A stretch of DNA of 64,000 nt from Gracilimonas sp. Its GTDB lineage: Bacteria; Bacteroidota; Rhodothermia; Balneolales; Balneolaceae. The stretch is from the NCBI GenBank assembly GCA_022450045.1, contig JAKURD010000012.1, positions 1-64,000 on the forward strand, read 5' to 3'. Shown piece by piece: positions 1 to 8,004 of the stretch. The position numbers and the translations under genes are program-made. Within the stretch, counting starts at the first letter, position 1. The number at the start of each line of letters is the position of its first letter. The notes below the pieces were generated by a model. That model made no database searches. It was not told where the DNA came from and saw nothing but the letters and a program-made list of their open reading frames with translations.

Positions 1-102
1 ACGCTTATAATACTTGTTATTCATTGCACAGCAATATGTTACAAAGATTCATAACATGCTATGCTTCACTAGACCCTTACTTAAACTGATTTCAATTTCA
101 CT

Positions 103-342
103 ATGAATACAACCAAACAACTTAGCTGTGAATATTTAAGTCCAAACAAAACGATTGAGGAGTTGTTAGTTTTCAATGATCATAGTGAGAGAGTTTTCTA
201 TATCTACAACTATAAAGAAACTTCATTTTGGCTCTTTTCTTCGCGTGACCAATTAGATGGCTTCTTTAATAATACTGCTACAGAGAAACATTACTTTCAA
301 ACAGAATCGGAATTAGACCATTACCTTTTGAAGAGTGCGTGA
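103..342 (+). CDS. Small hypothetical protein
   Basis: A 79-residue protein that I do not recognise. It is acidic and rich in Phe, Tyr and Asn, with no signal peptide, membrane segment or Cys. It opens with MNTTKQLSCEYLSPNK and has a central aromatic stretch (VFYIYNYKETSFWLFSS). The composition looks like a real small globular protein, but no homologue comes to mind and no clear ribosome binding site precedes it. It stands alone at the left edge before a gene-poor, repeat-rich stretch, so it may be a remnant. Confidence 0.45.
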   Translation: MNTTKQLSCEYLSPNKTIEELLVFNDHSERVFYIYNYKETSFWLFSSRDQLDGFFNNTATEKHYFQTESELDHYLLKSA

Positions 343-931
343 ACCAAGAAATTATTCCATTGCCACCAAACCCTCCGTAATAATCCTGCCAATCTACCTT
401 TTCGAACTTGGGTTTTTCGTTGTGGATTTCAGCATCCCTGCTGCCCGCACCCTTCAAAATTCAATGTTCGATGTTCATATCGGCCTTAGAAAAAAGAGCT
501 AATGCTGACTTCACTCCGTCATCTTCTTTACGCTCTTTTTTCGCAGCTGCCCCGACTGCTCGAGGTTGGTTCTTTTATCGGTACAAAAGAATAAGGAAGG
601 TGACTACTGGCAACATATCAATACAAGTCACGGGAAGCCGGGGCTTCCGGGACAGCATTCCGAAGATGGACCTTCGGTACGAGGTGGAAGGGTACACTCC
701 AACGCAGAGCGTGTGGAGCGAGGCTAATTGCGATGGACGGAGTTAATATTAAATGTTAAATGTTATAATATTAAATGAACCCACCATTTAACATTGATAA
801 AAAAATTCAGGTATACAAGCATGGGGTTTAGCCTTTTTCTTTAGAGACAAGGCATTCGGGTTTTCGTTTCAGGGAGACTGCCTCGTCGTTTAGCCTCCCA
901 AACATAGGATGACGACTCTTGGGTGAGTAAC
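343..931. repeat. Gene-poor stretch with hairpin-forming repeats
   Basis: I see no credible gene here; the frame open at 408-746 has repeat-like composition. About 630-720 holds consecutive hairpins: GGAAGCC/GGCTTCC, CCGAAG/CTTCGG, and CTCCAACGC/GCGTGTGGAG. The 20-mer at 698-717 recurs exactly at 3105-3124. At 740-800 there is a degenerate run of AAATGTTA words. At 813-833 the phrase ACAAGCATGGGGTTTAGCC recurs nearly unchanged at 1573-1592. The whole looks like accumulated repeat elements rather than coding DNA. Confidence 0.6.
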
Positions 932-1453
932 TTAAACCAACCCCGCCACCCTCTTCACCTTTTCCTTATCGGCGAGGCCGACCTTTGGGTCGCATTGGAT
1001 AAAGCGCTCGCCGAACCGGCTCAGTCCTTCATCCATATCATCCAGAATGGCATACCTGGGGATCTCTTCTGTGTACAAGTTCTCGGTGATCCAGCGGCGT
1101 ATTTCATCCCCGCGGTTCGCGCTCCCAGAGTTTTCGTATGTCAGGGAAGGAGTGACACCGATCACAAATTTCCCCGGCAGACCATTTTTTTCGAACAATT
1201 CCTTTAGCTGCCGGAGGGAATGGTCATACCGCCAGGTGGAACTCACCACGATCTGTCCATTGTAATACTCCACCAGCAGCTTCAGATGTGCCATCGCCAC
1301 CGGGCACCAGTTCCGGCTGGTGGACCTCCCCGTCTCCCTGATCTGCTTCCTCAGGTGCGCCTCTGTATTCAGCACACCGTCAATATTCACAAAAAGGGTG
1401 AGCTTGCGCTCCGGTATATTTTCATCACTACTCATGCCCGATTTTAACAACAA
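932..1453 (-). CDS. HAD-domain protein (Swiss Army Knife RNA-repair HAD type)
   Basis: This 173-residue protein resembles the stand-alone HAD domain known from Swiss Army Knife RNA-repair proteins. Motif I reads LFVNIDGVLNT near residues 20-30, motif II is SSTWR, and the C-terminal acidic motif is ILDDMD. The usual motif I is (F/L)LDxDGVL, with the first Asp as nucleophile. Here that residue is Asn23, while the second Asp (Asp25) is kept. The protein is soluble, with no signal peptide. Its first Met may not be the start, because MSSDEN follows six residues later. It has no operon partner. The fold call is fair; whether it is catalytically active is open. Confidence 0.65.
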   Translation of the reverse strand: MLLKSGMSSDENIPERKLTLFVNIDGVLNTEAHLRKQIRETGRSTSRNWCPVAMAHLKLLVEYYNGQIVVSSTWRYDHSLRQLKELFEKNGLPGKFVIGVTPSLTYENSGSANRGDEIRRWITENLYTEEIPRYAILDDMDEGLSRFGERFIQCDPKVGLADKEKVKRVAGLV

Positions 1454-1974
1454 GGGGGGATAGGTGCAAGGGGTTAGGGTTTAGGTGCAAGGTTCAAGGG
1501 GTTAGGTTCAAGGTATTAGTTGGTTTTTGGATGGATGATGATAGTTGTTAAAATTTGGGGAGTGTTCAAGTACACAAGCATGAGGTTTAGCCCTGCTGAT
1601 GGGGCATACCAACCCATTCCTTTACTCAAGCCCAGAATTTATTCCGGGTTTTAGGGTTAATTGATTTGCGGTTAACGAACGGCGATCAGCAATTTTTGAA
1701 GTAGGGGGGCACGGACATAAACAAGCTCCGAATAATCGGAGCAGGCTGCCTTTAGGCCGGTCTGCTATGCTTCAGTGCTCAGAGGAATCCGAAATTTATT
1801 CAATAATCGGTCATTGGCATTAAACCACTTTCGTGCTTTAGAGTTTTCGTGGCACAACAAATGAACGTAAAATCCGCCACCATCTGTTTTCATATCCGAG
1901 GTGAAGAATTCTTATCTTTAGCTCCAAAATTAAAAGTATGACCGTTCATCAACAGTAAGTTCAAAAATAAATTC
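1454..1974. other. Intergenic stretch with degenerate repeats
   Basis: No gene is visible. At 1463-1520 there is a degenerate GGTTAGG/AAGGGGTTAGG tandem run. At 1573-1592 sits the second copy of ACAAGCATGAGGTTTAGCC. At 1721-1740 there is a short dyad, GCTCCGA/TCGGAGC. A phrase at about 1830-1860 (TTCGTG...TTTTCGTGGCA) resembles one at 48542-48570. The last 60 bases probably hold the mrp promoter; TATCTTTA at 1913-1920 is one base from the Bacteroidetes -7 consensus TAnnTTTG. Confidence 0.5.
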
Positions 1975-3099
1975 ATGTCAATTAACAAAGAACAGGTTAA
2001 ATCAGCACTCAGCCAGATTCTGCACCCTTTCGAACAGCGCGATCTTATTTCGCTGGATATGGTTCAGGATGTGATCGTTCAGGATAAATATGTGTCATTC
2101 ACGCTCGAATTTCCTGAGAAGAATGAGGAGCTGGAAGAACAGCTTCGCGAAAAGTGCGAAGAAGCCATTCAGAAATTCATCGACAAGGAAGCCATTGTAG
2201 ATATTCAGATGGCCGTGAATCTCTCCAAGAGAAAAGAAATGGAAGATTCAAAACCGGGACAGCAGCAGGCTCAGCAGCAAGAAATTCTTCCCGGTGTTAA
2301 GAATATCATCGCCGTGGCATCAGGGAAAGGCGGGGTGGGTAAATCTACCGTAGCTGTGAATATTGCCGCAGCCCTCGCCAAAAAGGGCTACAAAGTTGGC
2401 TTGATGGATACCGATATCTATGGGCCAAGTATCCCGACCATGTTCAATATTCACGATCGGCCGAATATCACGACTACAAAGAAATTGGTCCCTCATGAGA
2501 AATACGGCATCAAGCTGGTTTCCATGGGTTTCCTGGTGGATGTGGATCAGGCCATGGTCTGGCGCGGACCGATGGCTACCAGCGCGATCAAACAATTTAT
2601 GACTGATGTGGAGTGGGGTGAACTCGATTATATGATCATGGATCTTCCTCCCGGTACCGGTGATATTCAGCTTACTATTGTACAATCTGTGCCTTTGACC
2701 GGAGCCGTTATCGTCTCAACCCCTCAAACCGTGGCACTCGATGATGCCCGCAAAGGCGTGGCGATGTTTAAAAAAGTAAACGTACCTGTGTTGGGCGTGG
2801 TCGAGAATATGGCCTATTTCACTCCGCCTGATATGCCGGATAAGAAATATTACATCTTTGGAAAAGGCGGAGCTTCACATCTGGCGCAGGAAATGAACGT
2901 GCCGGTATTGGGAGAAATACCACTCCAGCAAACCCTTCGCGAAGGCGGCGACTCCGGTAAACCTATTGTATTAGAAGATACCGAATCTCCGGCTGCAACA
3001 GCTCTGATGGAAGTTACCGGAAACATGGAGCAGCAATTAGCATTGAGGCTGAAAGAACAATCTCCGACCAAGAAGGTAGATATCAAGTTTCGGCCATAA
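1975..3099 (+). CDS. mrp: Mrp/ApbC-type P-loop ATPase, Fe-S cluster carrier
   Basis: A cytosolic Mrp/NBP35 family protein of 374 residues, a full-length two-domain form. Residues 1-90 are the MIP18/DUF59 domain. The deviant Walker A SGKGGVGKST lies at 116-125, followed by the switch motifs MDTDIYGPS and MDLPPGTGD. The family binds and transfers Fe-S clusters to apoproteins. The place where most members have the cluster-bridging CxxC (after VENM) reads AYFTPPDMPDKKYYIFG and has no Cys. A Gln-rich linker near residues 96-103 joins the domains. The gene is monocistronic and is followed by a hairpin plus T-run. Confidence 0.93.
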   Translation: MSINKEQVKSALSQILHPFEQRDLISLDMVQDVIVQDKYVSFTLEFPEKNEELEEQLREKCEEAIQKFIDKEAIVDIQMAVNLSKRKEMEDSKPGQQQAQQQEILPGVKNIIAVASGKGGVGKSTVAVNIAAALAKKGYKVGLMDTDIYGPSIPTMFNIHDRPNITTTKKLVPHEKYGIKLVSMGFLVDVDQAMVWRGPMATSAIKQFMTDVEWGELDYMIMDLPPGTGDIQLTIVQSVPLTGAVIVSTPQTVALDDARKGVAMFKKVNVPVLGVVENMAYFTPPDMPDKKYYIFGKGGASHLAQEMNVPVLGEIPLQQTLREGGDSGKPIVLEDTESPAATALMEVTGNMEQQLALRLKEQSPTKKVDIKFRP

Positions 3100-3100
3100 C

Positions 3101-3138
3101 CGGTTCCAACGCAGAGCGTGTGGAACCAGCATTTTTTT
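3101..3138 (+). terminator. Hairpin plus T-run after mrp
   Basis: GGTTCCAACGC pairs with GCGTGTGGAACC (one bulge) around an AGA loop, and a run of seven T follows at 3132-3138, two bases after the mrp stop. This can act as a terminator. Its core 20-mer is identical to 698-717, so it is a mobile or recurring hairpin reused at a gene end. Confidence 0.65.
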
Positions 3139-3149
3139 GGTATTTGTAG

Positions 3150-3242
3150 TTAACGTGAATTCGATCTTTCGGTAATTGATCTATCGCAAAGCAGCAGGGT
3201 TAATGTACGATAGACCGAACGACTCCCGAATTATCGGGAATG
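3150..3242. repeat. MITE-like end plus nested hairpins
   Basis: The stretch starts with TTAACGTGAATTCGA, the same word that ends the MITE-like copies near 35.2-35.8 kb. It is followed by a long dyad (TTCGG...CTATCG / CGATAG...CCGAA) and TCCCGAATTATCGGGA. The interior differs from the other copies, so it is either a distant member or a solo end. It lies just upstream of the membrane protein gene at 3265 and may supply its leader. Confidence 0.45.
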
Positions 3243-3264
3243 GACGATTTATAAATATTTAGAA

Positions 3265-3873
3265 ATGGACATAATGCACCTCCTCGACCTCATCGGTACC
3301 TTCGTATTCGCCATCAGCGGTATTCGCGTGGCGGCGCGGGCCGATATGGATATATTCGGGGCATCTGTGGTCGGATTTGTGACGGCGATTGGGGGAGGAA
3401 CAGTTCGGGATTTACTTCTCAATAACCACCCCATCACCTGGATGGCAGATATGACCTATCCATTAGTGATATTAGCTGCTGTTCCGTTTACCTTTATGAT
3501 GGGTAAAAAGCTCAACAACTTCAGCAAAACACTTTTCATTTTTGATACTATCGGGATTGCCTTGTTTACTATTATTGGGATGGAGAAGGCACTTTCGTTC
3601 GGGTTTAACCCTTTTATCGCGGGACTGATGGGAATGATATCTGCCGTGGTTGGGGGGGTCACCCGGGATGTACTTTGCCGTGAGATCCCGCTTATTTTCA
3701 GGAAAGAAATTTATGCTACCGCCTGTCTTTTGGGAGCGGTTATGTTTTATCTGGGATTGGAACTGAATCTTCCCGACAACCTGAATTATCTTATTACAAC
3801 CGCCGTGATTATTTCTATTCGCACGGTTTCGGTAAAATGGGGCTTATCACTGCCGAAGATGAAGAAGGCATAG
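3265..3873 (+). CDS. TRIC/UPF0126-type membrane protein
   Basis: A 202-residue integral membrane protein with about seven hydrophobic segments, of the TRIC (YicG/UPF0126) family. It shows two inverted glycine-rich halves, each with the hallmark Gly-Gly motif: IGGGTVRDLLL in the first and VGGVTRDVLC in the second. Prokaryotic TRIC proteins form trimeric cation channels; the exact ion for this member cannot be told from the sequence. Length is typical. The start follows a short, structured leader. The gene stands alone; the following sequence is the broken putP copy on the other strand. Confidence 0.85.
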   Translation: MDIMHLLDLIGTFVFAISGIRVAARADMDIFGASVVGFVTAIGGGTVRDLLLNNHPITWMADMTYPLVILAAVPFTFMMGKKLNNFSKTLFIFDTIGIALFTIIGMEKALSFGFNPFIAGLMGMISAVVGGVTRDVLCREIPLIFRKEIYATACLLGAVMFYLGLELNLPDNLNYLITTAVIISIRTVSVKWGLSLPKMKKA

Positions 3874-3965
3874 TTTTTATTGAGGGAAAGCCCTTGATTT
3901 GTACTATGGAACGGATCTCCGTATCGGGTAAAAACCAAATAACCAATCAACGGAAAACGAATTCC

Positions 3966-4275
3966 CTACTCCTTAACCGTCTCCTCAAAACGCTCTTCGA
4001 TCTTCTCCGGTGTTTGGGTGAATGTGCTGACGATTCAGGTAGCAAACCGGCCAAGGAAAAAATCCGGGGATGAGCTCATACATGCTATCCTTTAAAACAG
4101 GCACAAAATACCAGATGATGGTTACAAAAGTCTTGGTAAGTAATCCGACAATGACACCCGCTTTGGTAGTTTTTTTCCAGTAAGGTGCCATGATGGAAGT
4201 GGGCCAGATGGAGGCGTCCAATCCTGCCCAGGCAAACAGCACCAGCCAGAAGACGATGTTTTCAGCAACCAGGCC
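3966..4275 (-). pseudogene. Broken 3' fragment of putP (duplicate)
   Basis: These 310 bases match the last 309 bases of the intact symporter gene at 6431-6739, roughly 80-90 percent identical by eye, in the same orientation. The fragment keeps the equivalent C-terminal end (…EETVKE-stop), but it has a Trp-to-stop change (TGA at 4037-4035), a one-base insertion near 4045-4055, and no start. Homology ends abruptly at about 4275. It therefore cannot make a transporter. Together with intact putP it brackets the DUF981-like and SDR genes as a direct repeat. Confidence 0.85.
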
Positions 4276-4399
4276 AGGAGGATAAGCTGGACCGATTCTG
4301 AACACAGTTTTGATGTACAGTTTCTTAAAAATAAAAGAGCTGAGGAATCTTGACTATTGATTTATCCTCTGACCGGGTTAAGCGCACTGGTCCATTCGA

Positions 4400-5125
4400 T
4401 TAACCGGGCATCGTATTTACGATCAGCCCAATGTGGGTGAAATAATTCATAGCACCGAAAAGAAGTAAAGCCCATCCGCAGTATTTTATAAGAGAGAAAG
4501 TTGCTTTAACCTTAACGGTAGGGCTAAGTTTATTATCTGCAAAATCACTTAATATCCCTGGAATTATCAGTGCAGACACGCCAATAGCTGCCCATAGAGC
4601 AGAAATAAAAATAGATTCTATCAACGGATAGTCAGCCAATAAACCTGAAATGGGTTCCTGAGGAGGGGCAGCGAAAAGTTTGTAAATAACACCTGCAAAT
4701 CCTATAGCTATTAAAGCAAGACCGAGCCCATATAATACAAACCTTAAATGCCGGAGATCTTTTGAGACGTAAGTTATAGGTTGATCGCTGGCAACAATTG
4801 GTTTTTTCTCTTTCCAAAAATAGTAAGCCATTGCGAGCGTGACCAAACCCAATGCCAGGCTTGGTTCACCAAATACAATGTTGTCGAATGGAAAGTTTGG
4901 AGCCAGGGGCCAAGTAAGCGACATATGTAAGCCTGTGGTAGTAAGTATTACACCGATAACACCAAGATTCAAAGCCCAGCCGCTTGGATTTATCTTTGTT
5001 TTATTTATCATATCACGGCTCATTTTTGCAAATGAGATTAAAGCCGCGCCAGCTGCTAAAGCCATTATAGTATTATAAACGGGAAGATTTTCCCACTGAA
5101 TGATAAGTTCTTGTTCGCCTTGCAT
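4400..5125 (-). CDS. DUF981-like multi-pass membrane protein
   Basis: A 241-residue integral membrane protein with about six to seven hydrophobic helices. It has the look of DUF981 proteins: a short N-terminal YNTIMALAAGAALI helix, a conserved THLSLTWPL-like loop (GLHMSLTWPLAP) and FGEPSLALG. Function is unknown in the family. It lies 173 bases downstream of the SDR gene on the same strand and may be cotranscribed with it. The pair sits between a broken and an intact copy of the putP 3' end, which suggests insertion or duplication at this site. Confidence 0.6.
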   Translation of the reverse strand: MQGEQELIIQWENLPVYNTIMALAAGAALISFAKMSRDMINKTKINPSGWALNLGVIGVILTTTGLHMSLTWPLAPNFPFDNIVFGEPSLALGLVTLAMAYYFWKEKKPIVASDQPITYVSKDLRHLRFVLYGLGLALIAIGFAGVIYKLFAAPPQEPISGLLADYPLIESIFISALWAAIGVSALIIPGILSDFADNKLSPTVKVKATFSLIKYCGWALLLFGAMNYFTHIGLIVNTMPG

Positions 5126-5298
5126 ACCTAAATGATCTAATTAAAAAAAATGATTCGATTTGAAAAAGTCCTGTTTTAAGAACTGTGCATATATATTTAT
5201 ATACCATCTGGTAACAGGAAGAATGCACAGTGACAGGAGTATTGAATGGAGCCGAATGCTATCTCAAATCCGACTCCTTCGAATGTATGTTACCGCTT

Positions 5299-6090
5299 TT
5301 AAGGTTTACCGTAAAGATTAGATTGCCCGCCATCGATAGCGATGGTTTGTCCATTCACGTAGCTATTATTTTCGCTTAATAGAAATGCAACCAGCTGGCC
5401 GACTTCTTTTGGCTCTCCTAAACGCTGAGTAGGATTTAAGCTTGCGAAATCTTTTTCTGCTTGCTCCGGATTTTCAGGATTTTGTTTTTTCATGGATTCT
5501 CTGACCATCGTAGTTTTTATGGCACCTGGAGATATCGTGTTTGCAATAATACCTTCACTGGCATATTCAACGGCAATACTTTTTGTGAGTCCTGATACGG
5601 CATGCTTTGTAGCCACATAGGGAGAAATGTTTCCGACAGCCCTGATGCCTGCAACAGAAGATGCATTAACAATGCGGCCGTACCCCTGCTCTTTCATAAC
5701 TGCAAGGATCTCTCGAAGTCCGTAGTAAACACCCATGAAATTGATATCTAACACCCGTTCTAAGTTTTCGTCGGATGTTTCGTGAAGCATCGTTTGATCG
5801 CCCTCTATCCCGGCATTATTGTAGAAACCATCGATTCTCCCAAATCTATCCATCGTCTGCTTTACGTAGTTTTTCACATCCTCTTTTTTGGATGCATCCC
5901 CTTCAACAGCCAAAAATTCTGAATTGGGATAATTCTCTTCGAGTTCATTGATCGCACTGTCAAGATTATCTTTATTATAATCTGTTATAACCACATCAGC
6001 CCCGAGTGCAGCAACCTCTTTTGCTGTTGCGAGACCCAGACCGGATCCGCCTCCGGTTATCACAATTACTTTATTATCAAAATCTAACAT
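5299..6090 (-). CDS. SDR family oxidoreductase
   Basis: A 263-residue classical short-chain dehydrogenase. It has the nucleotide-binding TGGGSGLG near residue 12, NNAG near 90, the catalytic Ser in VNASSVAG, and YVATKH (Tyr-x3-Lys). An acidic residue after beta-2 (TDYNKDN) points to NAD rather than NADP. The C-terminal GQTIAIDGGQS is typical of glucose/3-oxoacyl-type members. The substrate is unknown. A good purine-rich ribosome site (TAGGAGATAG) precedes the ATG. It lies in the segment bracketed by putP repeats together with the DUF981-like gene. Confidence 0.85.
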   Translation of the reverse strand: MLDFDNKVIVITGGGSGLGLATAKEVAALGADVVITDYNKDNLDSAINELEENYPNSEFLAVEGDASKKEDVKNYVKQTMDRFGRIDGFYNNAGIEGDQTMLHETSDENLERVLDINFMGVYYGLREILAVMKEQGYGRIVNASSVAGIRAVGNISPYVATKHAVSGLTKSIAVEYASEGIIANTISPGAIKTTMVRESMKKQNPENPEQAEKDFASLNPTQRLGEPKEVGQLVAFLLSENNSYVNGQTIAIDGGQSNLYGKP

Positions 6091-6430
6091 TTGTCTATCT
6101 CCTAATATTTAATTGTCATCTCAGTCTAACTATACAATGTAATTTTGGTCCATTTAATTTCCATAACATGAATAGTTTGATCTATTTTAGATGCTAATGG
6201 GCTGCAGAAGAGATAACTTGAAAAGTTTCGGGATATACAGAGTATTTTAGATTGAATAAAATACGTGGCATAGGTGCTTTGCAGAACCGCCCATATTTCG
6301 GGTTTTATGATTGATTTGTAGATTTAGGCAACTGATTCAGTATTTGTTCAATTGAAAAGGTTATTAGCGTAGTTGAGAAGTGATCAAAGACAAATGTCAA
6401 AGTTGGTTCTTATAATTTCGAGCTTGGAAA
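6091..6430. other. Intergenic stretch between SDR gene and putP
   Basis: No gene and no strong repeat is visible in these 340 bases. The part next to 6090 should hold the SDR promoter on the minus strand (AT-rich, with TATAGTTA about 45 bases from the ATG). The part next to 6431 is the 3' region of putP. I see no clear terminator hairpin for putP here. Confidence 0.4.
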
Positions 6431-7960
6431 TTACTCACGAACCATCTCCTCAAAATGTTCTTCTATTTTCTCCGGCGTTTGGGTGAATGTGCTGACGATC
6501 CAGGTGGCAAATAGTCCGAGCGTGAATCCGGGGATGAGTTCGTACATGTTATCCTTCAAAACAGGCACAAAATACCAGATAATGGTTACGAAAGTTCCGG
6601 TGAGCAATCCGGCAATGACTCCTGCTTTGGTAGTCTTTTTCCAGTAAAGTGCCATGATGGAAGTGGGCCCAATGGAGGCGCCCAATCCTGCCCAGGCAAA
6701 CAGCACCAGCCAGAAGACAATGTTTTCAGCAACCAGGCCGAAGATCAGAGATACGATCACTAATATCACCACCACAACGCGGCTGTAAAGCACAAGTTTC
6801 TTTTGCGAAAGCTCTTCGTCTTTTTTGATAAGCTTGTCGTACACATCCCGGACCACGCTGGAAGCTGCAACCAGAAGCTGGGAATCAGCGGTGGACATAA
6901 TAGCCGCAAAAATGGAGGCGATCACCACTCCAAATAAAATGGGATGCAATTGAGTTTGTGCCAGCAACGGATAAAGGTTTTCGGTGTCGGAGCCGGGCAA
7001 CATGCTGACTTCAGGGAAATAAGCCCGGCCAACCAGACCAATTAAAACAGCTCCGGCCGCCATCAAGACGTTCCAGATGGTGCCGACAACTGCAGCGTAT
7101 TTTAGCTGTTTAGCATCATCAATCGACATGTATCGGGAGAGAATATGTGGATTTCCCGGTGAGCCCAATCCGATTCCTATAAATCCAATGAAGGCTCCAA
7201 AACCCAAAGCGAACGGATCGATGAATCCAATTTCGTGCAGGGTTAGTTGCTCGGCCATCACGCCCCACCCGCCCAAATTCCAAATGGCAATGATCGGCAA
7301 AAAGACAAGCGCAATGATCATAAAAAATGCCTGGATAGTATCGGTTAGACTGACCGCCATAAATCCACCTAAGACAGTATAAAGCAAAATGATGACGGCG
7401 GATAATATCACTCCGTTTGTTTGTGTGATTCCAAAACTGGAAGCAAAGGCTTTGCCTCCGGCTACGAACTGAGAAGAAACATAGCCTACCATAAAGATGA
7501 GAAAGATGATAACGAGAATAGCGCGAAGACTGCCGGTTTTATCATCAAAACGTTCGGCAAAGAAATCAGGGACGGTGATACAGTCGTAGGTTTCAGTGAA
7601 GGTCCGAAGGCGTTTGGCATAGTACATGAACAAAAACCATTCAACCACGATATAGCCAACGGTGGCCCACAATGCGGAAGCTCCCTGAGCATAGGCCATG
7701 CCGGTGACCCCCAATAGCAGCCAGGCACTTCGTCCTGAAACAACAGCTGAAAGGGCAACAACCAGTCGGTTCATTTTCCTTCCGCCAATAAAAAATTCGG
7801 AAATACCTTCCGATGAGAACCGGGCAGAATAGATGCCAATCCCAATCAGGGTAAAGAGGTAGCCTATGAATGCGGCAAGTACGTATCCGCTGCCGTCAAC
7901 TGATATGGTGTTTAGTTCATCCATGCGGGAAAGAATTTTTTGCATGTGCAGCAGAGACAC
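6431..7960 (-). CDS. putP: Sodium/proline symporter
   Basis: A 509-residue member of the sodium:solute symporter family, with about 13 membrane helices and the usual length for PutP. Family features include the early GRKM...ALSAVVSGRSAWLLLG region, SRYMSIDD, and MSTADSQLLVAASSVVRDVYDK. The protein should couple Na+ entry to proline uptake. The next gene upstream on the same strand is glutamate dehydrogenase, 44 bases away, so the pair fits proline/glutamate catabolism. The last 309 bases are duplicated in degraded form at 3966-4275. Confidence 0.88.
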   Translation of the reverse strand: MSLLHMQKILSRMDELNTISVDGSGYVLAAFIGYLFTLIGIGIYSARFSSEGISEFFIGGRKMNRLVVALSAVVSGRSAWLLLGVTGMAYAQGASALWATVGYIVVEWFLFMYYAKRLRTFTETYDCITVPDFFAERFDDKTGSLRAILVIIFLIFMVGYVSSQFVAGGKAFASSFGITQTNGVILSAVIILLYTVLGGFMAVSLTDTIQAFFMIIALVFLPIIAIWNLGGWGVMAEQLTLHEIGFIDPFALGFGAFIGFIGIGLGSPGNPHILSRYMSIDDAKQLKYAAVVGTIWNVLMAAGAVLIGLVGRAYFPEVSMLPGSDTENLYPLLAQTQLHPILFGVVIASIFAAIMSTADSQLLVAASSVVRDVYDKLIKKDEELSQKKLVLYSRVVVVILVIVSLIFGLVAENIVFWLVLFAWAGLGASIGPTSIMALYWKKTTKAGVIAGLLTGTFVTIIWYFVPVLKDNMYELIPGFTLGLFATWIVSTFTQTPEKIEEHFEEMVRE

Positions 7961-8004
7961 AAGATTTTGTGCCTCTACAAATCACATTTTAATAATGCAA
8001 AAAA

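Noticed and set aside
408..746. Open frame of 112 codons
   Set aside because: Its sequence runs through the hairpin array and has odd composition; no family features, no ribosome site, and the DNA recurs as repeats elsewhere.
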